A DNA stretch of 64,000 nt from Megamerina dolium (GCA_963854835.1 OY978528.1:32471335-32535334); one strand, 5' to 3'. Positions 11,770 through 31,994 are shown, counted from the stretch's first letter. The notes: generated by a model from the sequence alone, not told the origin. Numbers and translations are program-made.

Positions 11770-13090
11770 GATTAATGAGGATTAAATGTGAGGGTGGTAG
11801 AAATTTTCTACACCCGGTTTCATGCTACACTCCACCGAGCCGAGCATTTGAGAAGGACATAATCACCGTGATCTCGGTTAGAGATTGTGCGTTGGGCTTG
11901 AGGCCCACCAGATAAAATATAAACATGCCTCGGAAACAGACTACCACTTTTGTTGCTGACCGCCGAAAATAAAATAAGGACAACGATTTACGGATATGTA
12001 CCTTGAATGTCAGATCCCTCTGTATGGAAGATTCCTCCATCTAGCTGTATGATGAACGGGACAGACCTGCTCTAAAAGTATGTCCTGTGACATATATTAC
12101 AGTTGCTATGCGGAGAGAGACAAACTAAAATGTGTGTTGTCCTTCAACCATTTTCAGACTGAAGCACAATAAAGCTTATGACCTGCTTATGACCTGACCA
12201 CCGAGATGTTTAAGTACGAAAGCGATGAGCTGCTCACCTGCATGCCCGATGATTGGAGGCGCAATGTTCTCTGTCCCATACATAAGAAAGGAAACCCTTC
12301 AATTAGCGCCAACTACTACGGTATAAGTTTCATTCCTCATCAGTGTTGCTTTAAACTTAATAGATCCACCATTGACTAGATGTTCATACTATGTCAGATC
12401 CTGGAGAAAATCCAAGAAAAACATATCAATATTTCTGCAAAGCTTATTCGTCTTTGCGCATTGACGCTGTATAACTCCCATTGCGTAGTGAAAATTCGGA
12501 AGAAGTCCTTTCAAGTTTTACTACCGTTTAATAACGAAAGATGACATATTCAATCTTACTATGGAGAAAATAATACGAGATCCAAATAGTGTCATGCTTT
12601 TGGTTTATGCTGACGATTATGACATAATCGGTGTGAACACGAGGACGGTTAGTGCATTTATTCTCTGAATTGAATACTTAGTGGCGGCGGTCCTAAAGTC
12701 CTAGAGATGCTGCGAAGAGTCACTATCGAGCCCTCTCTCGAAAAACGAAAACTGCACTCAAAGCTTCTCATGTTCCACCTGGGATGAGAGAATGCTTGAA
12801 GTTTTCGAGAGAAAGGTCTTATGTAAGACCTTTAGATTTGCGAGTATCGCATAAGGTGACACTATAAGCTGTAAGAGCTATATGCGAAAGGAAAACGCAA
12901 TCCAGAGGGTGAGTAAGGAATGTAAGGAACCCGCTGGTGAACCATGCAGGGAGGCAAACCTAACCAACGGTGGAAAGACCAAGTACTGAAGAACTGGTCA
13001 GCGCATGGAATTTCTAACTTGTGCCAGCTACAGAAGAACACGAAGAACATGCTGCTAAATTCGACTAAAGTCGAATAATAAATACTGACG
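11770..13090 (+). mobile_element. degenerate RTE-like LINE with endonuclease start and RT blocks
   Basis: Plus-strand pseudogene of the same LINE family as 211-625. Near 11990 the frame reads LRICTLNVRSL, the start of an EEP-type endonuclease. A large deletion then leads to RT blocks WRRNVLCPIHKKGNPSISANYYGISF, a STID..FILCQILEKIQE segment and a YADDY-like remnant near 12605. The C-terminal GHVERM/WKDQVL region follows at about 12900-13000. Stops and frameshifts interrupt every block. It shows that the family encodes an AP-like endonuclease plus reverse transcriptase. Confidence 0.85.
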
Positions 13091-14081
13091 TAAGGAAGTA
13101 CATATAATATCCGTGACATTATATTATCAATGCTTACATAGTACTAAAGCCCTTGTCCCATAGAACAAGTCCTTCAATTTTTAGCTTATAGTGACCAAAG
13201 TTAAGGATAGAATCCAATCCAAAAAATATATACTTTGTGAACGTATATAAAATCAGCCGTTTCTGTTAGAGTGAAGGTTAGATGTTAGAGTCGATTTTTC
13301 ATTTGCTATTCCTTTAGCGTGGTTATAGTAATTTCAGTTTTGTTAAAAAATTATGACAACACAGCGGATACGTTGTTATTGAGCCTGCTACTTATGAATA
13401 CATACATGCAGTTCAGGCTAGATAAAAATTGTAATTGACGTATCGGCATATATGATGAATTCTAGGCGACAAGGTCATTAGTGTACTGTGGATAAAGCAA
13501 TGAAGAATAATAATAAATTGAAATTAGTTCTTTTCAAAATAGCTTACATATTTTTATAAGCGCTTGGTAAATCATACGTACTTACTGTCGACTGTGGTCT
13601 CACTTTAGCTCTATTTCTTTACAATTGGTAAAAGTTATCGTTAAAAAATTTGTTGCTTTGCATTAAACTTGCTTGTAATTGCTTTTGTTATTAATTAAGT
13701 AATAAATACGAGTACTCGTACAAAGTACCAATATAATATATTTCTTTTGGATTGCTTCTCTTTTGTCTTGTTAAAATAAATTATTGACATCGCCTTTGAT
13801 AAGAAATATGATAACAAATGGGATTCACTTTAGTTTTGTGCTTCCATTCCAGACTATTTGGCGTTGAGTATATTCAACTTGAAGATATACGTATGCATTG
13901 TATAATCGAATGTTCTAGGGATGCCAATTTTTATTCTTCTTGAGGATCCCTGAAACGAATTTTCGAATTATTATTTTTTTGTTAAGTTTGGTTCAAAAAT
14001 TACCAAAAAAAAAATTGTTTAAACACTATAAATATTAGGAAAATGAAAATAATTTTAAATTTAAATTTTGGTTGCCTATTT
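13091..14081. other. intergenic, no gene seen
   Basis: AT-rich DNA without recognisable genes or repeats. Confidence 0.4.
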
Positions 14082-14282
14082 AAAAAAAATAAATATATGG
14101 CACTTATAAGCCCCGAAGGGCTCTTTAGCCGAGCTTCTCTTCCAATACTGTTGTGGATACCATTCGAAAGTAAAATCTTTTTGATAATAAGATTGTGCTT
14201 CAGCCGAGGATTGAATCCTCGACCTATAGATCAGAAGACCAACGCACTTGACAATTCTTACGGCAGTACACATTTCCAATAA
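14082..14282 (-). mobile_element. SINE copy 3, middle deleted
   Basis: Minus-strand SINE containing the 3' end (AAATAAATATATGGCACTT..., plus orientation) joined directly to the 5' third (CTTTCGAACGGTAT-equivalent and tRNA-like head). The central ~140 bp are missing. The missing part lies just to the right in opposite orientation. Confidence 0.8.
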
Positions 14283-14286
14283 AAAA

Positions 14287-14410
14287 GCGTATGAAAGAGC
14301 TCTGTGACAAAGCTCAGAAAAAACGACGTAACAAAAGTTCTGCCGTTCGAAGCTGGCTAATATAAGTAGGTCCCTTCTAATCTAAGCACAACAGTATTGG
14401 ACACAACTGT
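14287..14410 (+). mobile_element. SINE body fragment, inverted relative to copy 3
   Basis: Plus-strand fragment (GAGCTCTGTGACAAAGCTCA, then TTCTGCCGTTCG, TAAGTAGGTCCCTTCTAAT, GCACAACAGTATTGG) that corresponds to the body segment absent from the adjacent minus-strand copy. Either an internal inversion or two partial insertions. Confidence 0.75.
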
Positions 14411-17129
14411 ATTGTTAGATATGCTTTAAAAAAAAAACCTAAAACATGTACATAGATATATTTAAAAAGATGGCTCGCATATCCATAATTTTTTTATTTC
14501 CACTACTTCCTATGGGAGCTACATATATTATGTTATAGAAGTGGCTCACATTTTTTTGTGGAATAATTTCTGCCTATAACATTGTTGTCTTGGTATGACT
14601 CTTTCATGTAAACCGAATTATATTTGCAATACTAATCCACACTTTAAATGTGATTATCCTACGCTGCATAGTTCGTAAATTAACGCCGTTTAAGTTTTTT
14701 TTATTTCCATGACTTTGTAAGGGAGCCCCATAAGGAAGAGGGTGTGGCTTGCTGATTTCATGCCAGATTTTTACCGACTATTCGACTACAACTATGGTTA
14801 GTCTAGAAAAAAAAGAACTACAGCGGTTTAAATTCAAAAATAATTCAGTCATTTTGTATGGTAGCGTGGTTCGCCGATTCTCAGACTAAGTGGTAATCCC
14901 AACATTTTCTTGTAACAAATTCAACATTAATTTTAGATTTCCTTTATTGTTAAAAAATACAATTTTTTTGTGAATAAAAGAAAACGCGATTTAGATTTCT
15001 TTAATATTAAGTTTAAAATTATTTAATAAAACTAGACAATTGTTAATTCACCTTCCTTAAAAACAATATCACGATTTGAATATTTATTTGTGAATAATTG
15101 AAAATGTGTACTTTAAATTATAAATTGACAAGTACCTAAATAGAAAGTAAATAACCATAATATTAATAACAAACTATTACAATAATAAAAAAGTAATGCC
15201 AACATTTCAGAAAAGTATGACAATGGCAAAATGAAATATAGATGTCGCTCTCAACATTAAAATGTAGAAAGGTGGTTAAAATAAATACTTGTGGCAATTA
15301 ACTAAATTTATCCCTCTCTCTCGTACTTTCTCTCTCTCTCTTCCTCACTCTTTATTTTTCTTGCTCTCTCTTAACATCTAGATTTAAATAAATCATTCTC
15401 TCAGTAAAATACCCCTTGTTTGTTATGAGTAATCTCTACAAACACTACATAGGAAAATATTCACTTCACTACAATCTTTAAATTTACATAATTAATATTA
15501 TGGTATCAAAAAAATTTTTCTAAATTTAGTTTCTTAAATTATTGAAACGTGTTTACTTTCATAAAAAGTAAAAGAATCTTAAAGAACTACTAAAAATTGG
15601 TATAATTCGTACTTTTGAGTCGAATTTTCTACTTGAAGATATACGCTCTTCCAAGCTGTCTCAATTCTTCAATTAAATGTATATAGATACATATGTATCT
15701 ATAAAATCGTAATACACATCGCTACACACAACATTCCCTGAGTATCTGCAAGTGTCAAAGACAATGAAAGAAAATTAAAATAATATTGCCTAAACGACAA
15801 AACATACCAAATGTGAGAGCATTATTAAAGACAATGCTGCCATTTGGAGGTATTTTTGTTTATATTTTAAAAATTTTTATAAAATGTTTTTGTATAAAAT
15901 TTCTTCTTGCTAAGCATGGAAATCGTATTTTACGATGCATGTTGCAACAGCAAACTAGGTCAAATTAAGTAAGAATTGGATTGAGACCGTCATAAGGCCA
16001 AATCTCATTTTCATTAAGATCGATTTTCACAATTTTGATAAAATTGAAAAAACAAAACAAACAAACTTTGTTTACAGAAATTTTACGAATTAACGTGTTG
16101 TTTAAATTAAGCTGTAAAACAAACAAACATAACTATAGTAGTTTGTTATTTTGGTTATGTGAGAAAATTCCAAAATCAAATTAACCCATTAATGACAGAA
16201 ACCTTAAGATTGTTCGATGTTTCTGAAATTTTGTGTAGGGCCTATTTTTGGACCCAGAAACCGATTAGCAAAAAAACCTTTTTTGAGGCCGACAGATGTG
16301 GACTGTGGGCTAATACATATAAGTCACTAGCTCAATAAGCAGACGAAAATAAATAAATTCCGTGCAAATCTAATTTTCAACTGCGGCATGAAAAAACTGT
16401 TAACAACGATCCAAATATTTTTGTTTTTGAATCAGCGTTACATATATGTAATGTTGGTCAGTAATAGGTTAAGATAATTTTACATATTTTCATTCGTTTA
16501 CATATTTTCTTATTTATTATTTTTTTTTGTGGTATTTTATTACATAAGTTTCTGATATTTGGAAGTTGATAGGGCGTTGTACCCTATTTCAATCGTAATT
16601 TCACAGTTAGGGAGTACGATCTTGGTTAGATTGAGCTGTAAGCGTTTATTACCTTTCATTAAACGTATATATATTGTAAATTCAATGGAAAAACGCTGGT
16701 AACGCTGAGTTTGGTAGAGAGATAAAGAAGCAGGGCGAAAAACAGAAAAAGAGTATACCTACATACACATATCTGGTTTAACACCACCATATGTTTAAGT
16801 CAAATAATAAACACAAAGACAGGCAACAGCAGAAACTATACTAAACGATTAATGAATCGAGAATATTAGTACAGAAGATAAAACGAAGCAATAAGAGTGG
16901 AAAAATCTATTTGTTAAACGCAATATCAACATAATAAAATAGTTAAAAAAAACAAATAATATATCGATTCACAAAAAAGCAAATTGAATATTGCACAGAA
17001 AAATGTGACAAAAAAAATAATTGAATGAAAAGTCACTACCGAAAATAGCAAATATCAACACAAATACGCAGCAGCAGCAAAATAAAAATTACCAACTAAA
17101 TATTAGCGATAATAACAAAAACACAAGCC
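14411..17129. other. intergenic; probable 5' flank and 5' UTR of the RNase T2 gene at the right end
   Basis: Mostly AT-rich with CT-rich runs near 15310-15370 and no recognisable protein. The last ~450 bp before the ATG at 17130 are A-rich with few T runs, as in many fly 5' UTRs. A TATATATA stretch at 16666-16673 could be a TATA box, but no convincing initiator is seen. Confidence 0.4.
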
Positions 17130-23636
<6,507 letters not shown>

Positions 23637-23812
23637 AGACGATTAATTTTTTTTTCTTTCTTAAACATGTATAATTGAATGAAATAGTATAATTTGTTTT
23701 ATGTACCTACCAACGTTAAGGAAAGAATTTAATCATGTTATTCACCCTTTTTGCACAAAATATTTTAACATATTTCAGATTGTAGATTAATTTAAGTGGA
23801 GCATATACATCA

Positions 23813-23818
23813 AATAAA
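23813..23818 (+). terminator. polyadenylation signal AATAAA for the RNase T2 gene
   Basis: Canonical hexamer 177 nt after the proposed stop, followed within ~40 nt by T/GT-rich sequence. Confidence 0.55.
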
Positions 23819-24149
23819 ATGTAACAGCATCCGATGATATACAAAAATGTTGTATTTTGTTTTTATATTGAGCCAAATCTTGCTATAGTTTGCTGGTTGA
23901 AGCTTCTTTATATTTGACAAAGGATTGCAATTGAAAAAATACTATACTTCCATCTCGACAATAGAAATTTACTACATTCATTTGAGGAAATAATCACAGA
24001 AATCATGTAGATTATATTATTTACTTTTATTTTTAAAAAGTATATATTATCATGAAAATGCATTGTATTAAAATTTAATAAATACTTATTAAAGTTATAT
24101 GCATCGCTCATGCAGTTTCTTTTTTTGTGACGAGATAATTATTCGTTCG

Positions 24150-24155
24150 TTTATT
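24150..24155 (-). terminator. polyadenylation signal AATAAA for UBXN1-like gene
   Basis: Hexamer (TTTATT on the plus strand) about 100 nt past the UBXN1-like stop. The two converging genes end about 0.3 kb apart. Confidence 0.5.
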
Positions 24156-24256
24156 CATCAAATCCATACCCGAACTTATTTTTAATAAACGAAAAAGTAT
24201 ATGAATATAAAAGTCCTATATCCGATCACAAATGCGTCCAGCACCGGCAGCATCGT

Positions 24257-25372
24257 TTATAACACCAAACTTTTAGTCATAATTAAAACAGCGGATGGCA
24301 CCAAACCTAAGACTTCGAGCGGCTTCTCAAAATCTTCGTCGGTGAACACTTTACGCGGAAAAGACGTCATTAGCCCAAAGGGAATTTCATTACCAGTCTT
24401 CATCTGTATAAAAACACGTACTGCCGATAATTGCTCCTTCACATTGAATGTCTCCGTTAGAGTGGAACCATCTTGAAGACGTATTTGAATGCGTGTTTGT
24501 GTATAATCTTTTTTGGGTGCTGGTACTTCAACACCTGCGGGAGATATTGGTAAGTTTGTTGTTGTCGACGTGACTGGTGATGTTTCGAGCTTAGAGTCTC
24601 TGCGAATAAACAAAGAAGAAAAAAAAGAATATTAATTTTAAAAACAAAGAAAATAACTCCAATGAAAATTTTCAGAAACCTTGCTTTGCGTGCAGCCTTA
24701 TCCGCTTCAATTTGAGCACGCACACGATCACGTGCTGCCTTCTCTTCGGCCTTTTCACGTTTGCGTTGCTCTAAAATCTTTTTCATTTCCAATTCCTCCA
24801 TACGTTTGCGTGCCTCTGTCATATCTTTGCCCGATTTAATGCGATTCTTTTCTCGCTCCAAAGCTTCAGCCTTTTCACGCTCCTCGCGTTCTAAGCGTTT
24901 TTGCTTCAATTTTTCCTCTATTAACGCCAATTGAGCCTTCTTTTCCTCTTCAGTAAGTGGTTTCTTTTCCTCTGTCGATTCTGAGAAATTACTATGACCC
25001 GTCTTTGCGGCATGAAACTCTACTTCTGTCTGATCTTTACACAATTTTCCACAATCATCGCATTTTAGTGATTTAGCCGTTGGTGCTGATTCAGCATCCG
25101 GAGCAATGGCGGCAGTTTCCTCCGCAGATGAAGAAGCTGTGGAAGCACTAGTAGTTGCAGCCTCTTTTGGAATTTCGTCGTTCGAGTGAGCCAGCAGCCA
25201 TTCCATAGCTGGTTCTACACCTTTGAAATTTGTCACTTTCATGGCGTATTCCCTGTGATAAATTTATCAAATTTTATAAAATCAAGACTCCACCGCTTGC
25301 TCAATGGTTGATGGAAACTTACACTTTGTCCTTAGGGAAACCCATATCCACCAATGTTTGTACGTCACCCAT
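24257..25372 (-). CDS. UBX domain protein 1 (UBXN1/SAKS1-like), 3 exons
   Basis: Adaptor of the p97/VCP AAA-ATPase that binds ubiquitin through a UBA domain. Exons on the minus strand: 25372-25323, 25252-24680 and 24599-24257 (321 residues). All junctions are GT-AG and in phase, with introns of 70 and 80 bp. Residues 1-40 form a UBA domain (MGDVQTLVDMGFPKDKV, then EYAMKVTNFKGVEPAMEWLL). Residues 81-103 carry C-x2-C-x12-H-x5-H (CDDCGKLC...HAAKTGH), as in UBXN1 proteins. Residues ~110-205 are a charged coiled coil. Residues ~240-321 are the UBX domain with the p97-contacting FPR motif (TSFPRKVF). The length matches the family. Reading through the second intron gives a false hydrophobic tail. 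The start codon is the only one that includes the UBA domain. Confidence 0.93.
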
Positions 25373-26485
25373 TTCTCTATTTAGCGCTTAATGCTTCTGA
25401 TTTCGTATGAATTTTAAGACAAAAACTCGTGTTCCTAAAAATTTCCTTGTCTATAAAATACAATAAACGCCGCAACAATGACTTTCAATGCAGGTACTAG
25501 AATTTATATAGACATTCATAGGATTGCCAGAGTTTCGAATTTTTCAATAATGTAAACACACGACTTTTTTACTCAATTTTTTGTACAAAGTTTACTCCAG
25601 TTTGTCATTTTGGAAATTGTCGTCAAAATAGATTCGACTTTCAAAATTTACAGAATGCATTTAAAATTCAATGGCAAATACCTTATTAGAAATATACATA
25701 TTTTGAAAAAGACTTATGTGAAGAGAAAATGTGTGAAGATATTTCTTTTTCAATATTTTTCTTATTTTAAAAAATAATTTCCTCATATCACTGTTCTTAT
25801 AATTATTTATTTCTTCTCTAACATAAATAAGAATTACGGTTATAATATGAAGGCAATGTTCGAAAGCAACTGTCAAAAAATGTCTGTGCAATGAAAAAAT
25901 CTTCCAATTTTACCCTTATCGTCACGCTATTATAAATAACCATGTTCGTGATTTCGGATGCAAGTCTCGCTTCGTATCACGCGCTATTGTAAATGAAGTG
26001 GGATAGATTTTGATATATATTTCTCAAAAAAGTGTAAGCTATTGTTATTTTAAACTGAAACTTGATCTTAAGTATGAATAGATGCTATAAATGATTATAC
26101 TTCACTAAATGTTTTGCAAATAAATTGTAAATTCACAAAAATATCGACGTTATACCACAACACAATGGATCAAATACATCATATAGTGCAGGGATTTTTA
26201 AATAAAAACAATTTCCAGCAAACATTGCCTATCGGTATTACTTAAAAAAATTGTCATCTGGTAACGCTGATTAGCAGAATTTCTACATGTGTACAAAAGA
26301 GAGAAATAATGTCTTCCATTTGTTGTATTGTATTCAGAATACTTAAAACAGAAGAGAAAGTACGATAAATGTCACTATAAAGCGTAGATACTAGAAGTCT
26401 AATTTGGGTTAAAGAAATTATATTGAATATAAAGCCAAAAAAATAAATAAATAAATAAAAAACTAAGTTCCACAATAAGAGAACT
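25373..26485. other. intergenic between divergent genes
   Basis: About 1.1 kb between the start of the UBXN1-like gene (-) and the start of the small gene (+); it should contain both promoters. AT-rich. No TATA/initiator pair stands out and no mobile element is recognised. Confidence 0.45.
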
Positions 26486-26876
26486 ATGGAATCACCAATT
26501 AAATTGAAAAGGTTGTCGATAAAGTTAAATCGCGTTCCTTTCGTTGGCGTAACACCAGAGCAAGTACAAGAACAAATTTTAGATCAACGAGTTCGTCGTT
26601 GCAGTGTTCGATTGCAGCGTTGCAGTGAGGCAACCATTTTGGCACATACAGCATTAAATGTCGATGGACAAAAGATGAAACGTTTCTGCATACGTTTACC
26701 ACGTCTACATTTGACGGCTCGCAGTGAAATTTCACAATCGCCTACAATTTCTGTGGTTAGCAGCTGCATCCTTTCAGATCCTGAGATTAGAGGTGCGTGC
26801 AAACACACATTATTTTAGACTTGCTTCTAAACTGCTTCATGCATACTATACAGATTTTGATACTGAAGACGCATAA
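26486..26876 (+). CDS. small basic protein with three regular repeats, 2 exons (unknown function)
   Basis: Proposed CDS: 26486-26792 and 26854-26876, giving 109 residues. The 61-bp intron (GTGCGT...TATACAG) is in phase and changes the C-terminus from a read-through tail to DFDTEDA-stop. I do not recognise the family. The sequence holds three copies of a nine-residue basic motif [KR]R-x-[SC]-[IV]-[KR]-L-x-R: KRLSIKLNR at 8-16, RRCSVRLQR at 37-45 and KRFCIRLPR at 65-73, spaced 29 and 28 residues. The C-terminus is acidic. There is no signal peptide or membrane segment. An AATAAA lies 106 nt past the stop. The intron, the polyA signal and the regular repeat spacing support a real gene. Confidence 0.75.
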
Positions 26877-26981
26877 ATGAACGAAAATGCCACCAGAAGC
26901 AATTATGGAGTTAACAAACGACGATCATTTCTATTGAAATGTGTGAAATATTTCAAATAGAAAATATATAAACAATTTTTA

Positions 26982-26987
26982 CAATAA
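26982..26987 (+). terminator. polyadenylation signal AATAAA of the small gene
   Basis: Hexamer in AATAAATAAA, about 100 nt after the stop at 26876. Confidence 0.6.
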
Positions 26988-27162
26988 ATAAATTACGAAT
27001 GCAACTCTGTGTGGAGGTGCTATTTTATATTTAGAGTAACTTCTCGAATTCCCCATAACAGGGCACCTCAACGGGCGAAATATTTATTTAGGCAATATAC
27101 TGCCGATGGAGACGGCATATTGCTTATAGAAAGAAATAAAAAGCAGGCAAAAATTATTGGAT

Positions 27163-27452
27163 ACCATCTGTCATTTGGAGTGCCAGATATAAGTATTATC
27201 GGTGGCAATATTTGTGTGTGGGCCACCTTATCTGAATAAAAGCACTTTAAAGATGGCGTCAAACGAGTATATTCGCTGCATTAAAGCTCTTTAAAAAATG
27301 TATTTTTCTTTTATGTTTGGCTATCCTCTATCATTTAGAGTACCAGATATAAGTATTATCTGTGCGAATATATTTGTGTGGGTCTTTTTATCTTGATAAA
27401 AACAAGTATCAAACGAGTATGTTCGCTGTACTAAGCCCTTAAAAACTCATAA
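27163..27452 (+). repeat. imperfect tandem duplication (~160 bp x 2)
   Basis: Two adjacent copies, about 27163-27300 and 27325-27452, share ATCATTTGGAGTGCCAGATA-like starts, ATAAGTATTATC, TTTGTGTGGG, TCAAACGAGTAT and TTCGCTG. Divergence of roughly 20-25 percent suggests an old local duplication. No coding evidence. Confidence 0.7.
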
Positions 27453-27768
27453 TGACTGGAAAAAATGTTGATGAAAAAAGGCGAAAGTGGAAAAAAACTA
27501 CAATTTTTTTCTCTTGTGTTTATTACTTTAACTATTTTCTTGTTTTTAATTATCCAAAATAAAAATCAAGCAAATAAAATGGATGCCGACCAAATCTTTG
27601 CATTCAATGTGAAGATGTTGCCATAACAAACTTTTAATAGATATTAAAAATTGGCTGTGAAATTAGCAAACTGACTTCTTGGCAAGCAAAATTTGTCAAG
27701 ATAATTTTTATAAATATAATAATTGTGATAATTGTATAACAGATATTTCAAAATAATGAAATATTAGC
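27453..27768. other. intergenic, nothing recognised
   Basis: AT-rich DNA between the tandem duplication and the repeat that hosts the Tc1 insertions. Confidence 0.4.
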
Positions 27769-27805
27769 TGGGTTTTATTCGACATTCGTACTTAGCTAAA
27801 ACCGA
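27769..27805 (-). repeat. end fragment of a dispersed repeat also found at 40069-40107
   Basis: GTTTTATTCGACATTCGTAC followed by TTAGCTA reads in reverse complement at 40069-40107 (AGCTAAGTACGAATGTCGAA, then TAAAAC). The neighbouring part of the 40-kb copy reappears beyond the Tc1 pair at 31213-31240, so the Tc1 cluster appears to be inserted inside this repeat. Confidence 0.65.
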
Positions 27806-27921
27806 TATATATATATACATATGTATGTATGTATATACATATATATATATTTTTATACATATATATATATGTATGTACATATATATATAAATGTATATAT
27901 ATATATATACATATATATATA
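27806..27921. repeat. (TA)n-rich tract, left flank of Tc1 copy A
   Basis: TA repeats with occasional CATATATG interruptions, ending directly at the element terminus. Confidence 0.9.
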
Positions 27922-29288
27922 CAGTATTGTTCAAAACTTAAGCAACTGGCATAGTGCTCTCATTGATTTCAAATTTACTAAAAAATAAAAGCGCTTAGAT
28001 TGAATGTTTTAATATTTAATTGTTCCTTCATTAAATACATAAAAAACAACAACAACAAAAGTTCGGTATTCTTACGAAATTAACTGTAAACAACAAAAAA
28101 CAAATTATTCTCATATTTCATCTGTGCAAAACTTAAGCAACTCGGAGTGCAAAGGTGTTCGATATTTCTTTGTTCAGAAAATAACGGATCTTTTTCGGAG
28201 TTTTTTCTGCTTTGTGCATTAACATTGATCTAACTCAGTACAAAAAAGTCTTTCTTAGCGCACAGTTCTTTCAAACATATTGAAATCCAAAATGCAACGT
28301 GTCCGTTATAGTCATCAATTTAAGATGAAGGTTATATCGTTATTTAAGAAAAGAAAACCACAGAATGACATTGCAAAATCATTAAATATCAACAAATCTA
28401 TGATATCAAGATGGATACGATTATTTGAAAAAACTGGTAGCGTTACAGATCGAAATTCAGGAGGAAGACCCCAAAAAATTTCTTATAGGGAAGCTATTCA
28501 AATTAAAAAATTTATTAAAAAAAATCCCTTTATGTCTTCAAAAGATATAGTAAATACTCTTAATTTAAATGTCGATTCAAGCACAGTAAGAAGGCATTTG
28601 ATTAAAGTTGGTTTAAAAAGCTACAAAGCGGTAAAGAAACCAATGCTTACACCAAAACATGTAAAAAAAAGGTATGTTTGGTTTAATGCCTTCAAAACAA
28701 AAACAACAACATATTTTTTTTTCCAGACTTGAATTTGCTAAGAAGTACGTGGGCTGGTCCATAAAAAAGTGGTTTGGCGTACTGTTCAGTGATGAAGTTA
28801 AAATAAATTTATTTAATTCAGACGGAATATTCAAGTGCTTGATTAGCCGGCACAATCGCCCGACTTGAATCCTGTTGAAAATTTGTTTTCAATTTTAAAA
28901 CGAGGCTTGGGCTCAAAGTGCTTTAAAAATAAAGACGAACTATTTTTAGGCCTCAAAACTGAATGGGAAAATATAAATAAATCATATTTAACGAAATTAG
29001 TAGCTTCTATGCCCAAAAGGTGTGCTGCAGTAATTAAAAATAAGGGATACTACACAAAATATTAAAAGTTGCTTAAGTTTTGCACAGATGAAATATGAGT
29101 ATAATTTGTTTTTTGTTGTTTACAGTTAATTTCGTAAGAATACCGAACTTTTTATGGTTGTTGTTTTTTATGTATTTAATGAAGGAACAAATAAATATTA
29201 AAACATTCAATCTAAGCGCTTTTATTTTTTAGTAAATTTGAAATCAATGAGAGCACTATGCCAGTTGCTTAAGTTTTTCACAATACTG
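27922..29288 (+). mobile_element. Tc1-like transposon copy A, internally deleted
   Basis: 1367 bp bounded by inverted repeats of about 220 bp that start CAGTATTGT and end ACAATACTG, flanked by TA. Each terminal repeat contains the block GTGCAAAACTTAAGCAACT near its outer and inner ends, an IR/DR arrangement. The transposase lies between. Compared with copy B, about 280 bp of the transposase gene are missing. Confidence 0.92.
28292..29065 (+). pseudogene. Tc1-like transposase with one intron, internally deleted (copy A)
   Basis: Cut-and-paste transposase, broken. Exon 1 is 28292-28671, starting at the ATG of MQRVRYSHQFKMKV; an upstream in-frame TTG is not needed. It encodes the paired HTH domain (DIAKSLNINKSMISRWIRLF, a GGRPQKIS linker, then SSTVRRHL). 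A 55-bp intron (GTATGT...TTCCAG, 28672-28726) is in phase and exon 2 resumes with LEFAKKYVGWSIKKW. The first catalytic Asp region (FSDEVKINLF) is present. A deletion then removes the second Asp, joining SDGI to the C-terminal segment in another frame with TGG changed to TAG. The third-residue motif NPVEN (Glu) and C-terminus to TKY are preserved. Confidence 0.9.

Positions 29289-31123
<1,835 letters not shown>

Positions 31124-31197
<74 letters not shown>
31124..31197. repeat. (TA)n tract, right flank of Tc1 copy B
   Basis: Pure TA repeats directly after the element terminus. Confidence 0.95.
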
Positions 31198-31198
<1 letters not shown>

Positions 31199-31958
31199 CA
31201 AAGGTGCTAACTTTATCGAGTATAACTATAGACGCTGAAGTTGCTTTATTTTTTGCTATCTATTTATATAAACGTTAAAAATGTTATGATTACAAAGAAA
31301 AGGCAAGTCAAAATGTTGCAACAAAAGTGTTTGGCTATTTTTTATAGACTTAACCAATTCAATAACCAGAATTTGTGCTATTTGAAATTTGTACACTATA
31401 TATATTATAAAAAAATCATAACATATATATATTACACTATCAACCATTTGCTGACGATATTTTTATGGTTTTACTCTCTCGGCAATGTCTTGTTCGATGC
31501 TATATTACACTTTCAAACTGTTTCTGGAATGTATATTAGTGTTATTCTTCAACGCTGCCCAAGCGACGCCATTTAATTTGATGAGATGTAGGTCCGATGC
31601 TACGGCAAACAACTTCATTCAGCCAATGAAATTGTTTGGGCAAAAGTTTGATAGTGTAATATACCCTGAAGATATACATTACAGCCAAAGTTTGAACATT
31701 GATAATATAGTGTCCATAATAGGCTTTTATATAGTATGCATTCGCTGGAACTAATTTTCAGATTGCTCTACCTTGTATACTGATACCTTTACGCTGTATG
31801 TTCAGCCAGAGCTGTCAATCACTGCTTTTGAAGTTTCTGGAGACTTTTATTTACATATGTAGAGGATTAACATAGCGAAATAAAAGCACAAATAAAAATA
31901 TTTGGGACATTTGCAAATTGTTTAAATAATTAGATATTGGTACACTGATAGATAAACA
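31198..31958. other. intergenic; continuation of a dispersed repeat, then 5' flank of the THAP gene
   Basis: 31213-31240 (TATCGAGTATAACTATAGAC, then GCT) matches the reverse complement of 40005-40032. Open frames at 31241-31754 overlap on both strands without family resemblance and are not called. The last ~100 bp should include the THAP gene 5' UTR. Confidence 0.45.
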
Positions 31959-31994
31959 ATGCATCAAAATGATGCGACGATGCATACTATCTGA
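31959..31994 (+). promoter_or_regulatory. upstream ORF overlapping the THAP gene start
   Basis: An ATG at 31959, ten bases before the main ATG and in another frame, opens an 11-codon frame ending at TGA 31992-31994, inside the main coding region. Its context (AACAATGC) is as good as that of the main start, so it could reduce translation of the THAP protein if included in the mRNA. Confidence 0.5.

Noticed and set aside
24457..24680. Hydrophobic C-terminal tail of a read-through UBXN1-like frame
   Set aside because: The tail is translated intron and wrong-frame exon 3; splicing at 24680/24599 gives the UBX domain.
27092..27124. Small hairpin GCAATAT/ATATTGC with inner GCCG/CGGC
   Set aside because: Short bulged stem in single-copy DNA, no RNA family context.
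31241..31754. Overlapping plus-strand frames of 89-111 codons
   Set aside because: No family resemblance, no splice continuity, and opposite-strand frames are equally open; part lies in a dispersed repeat.
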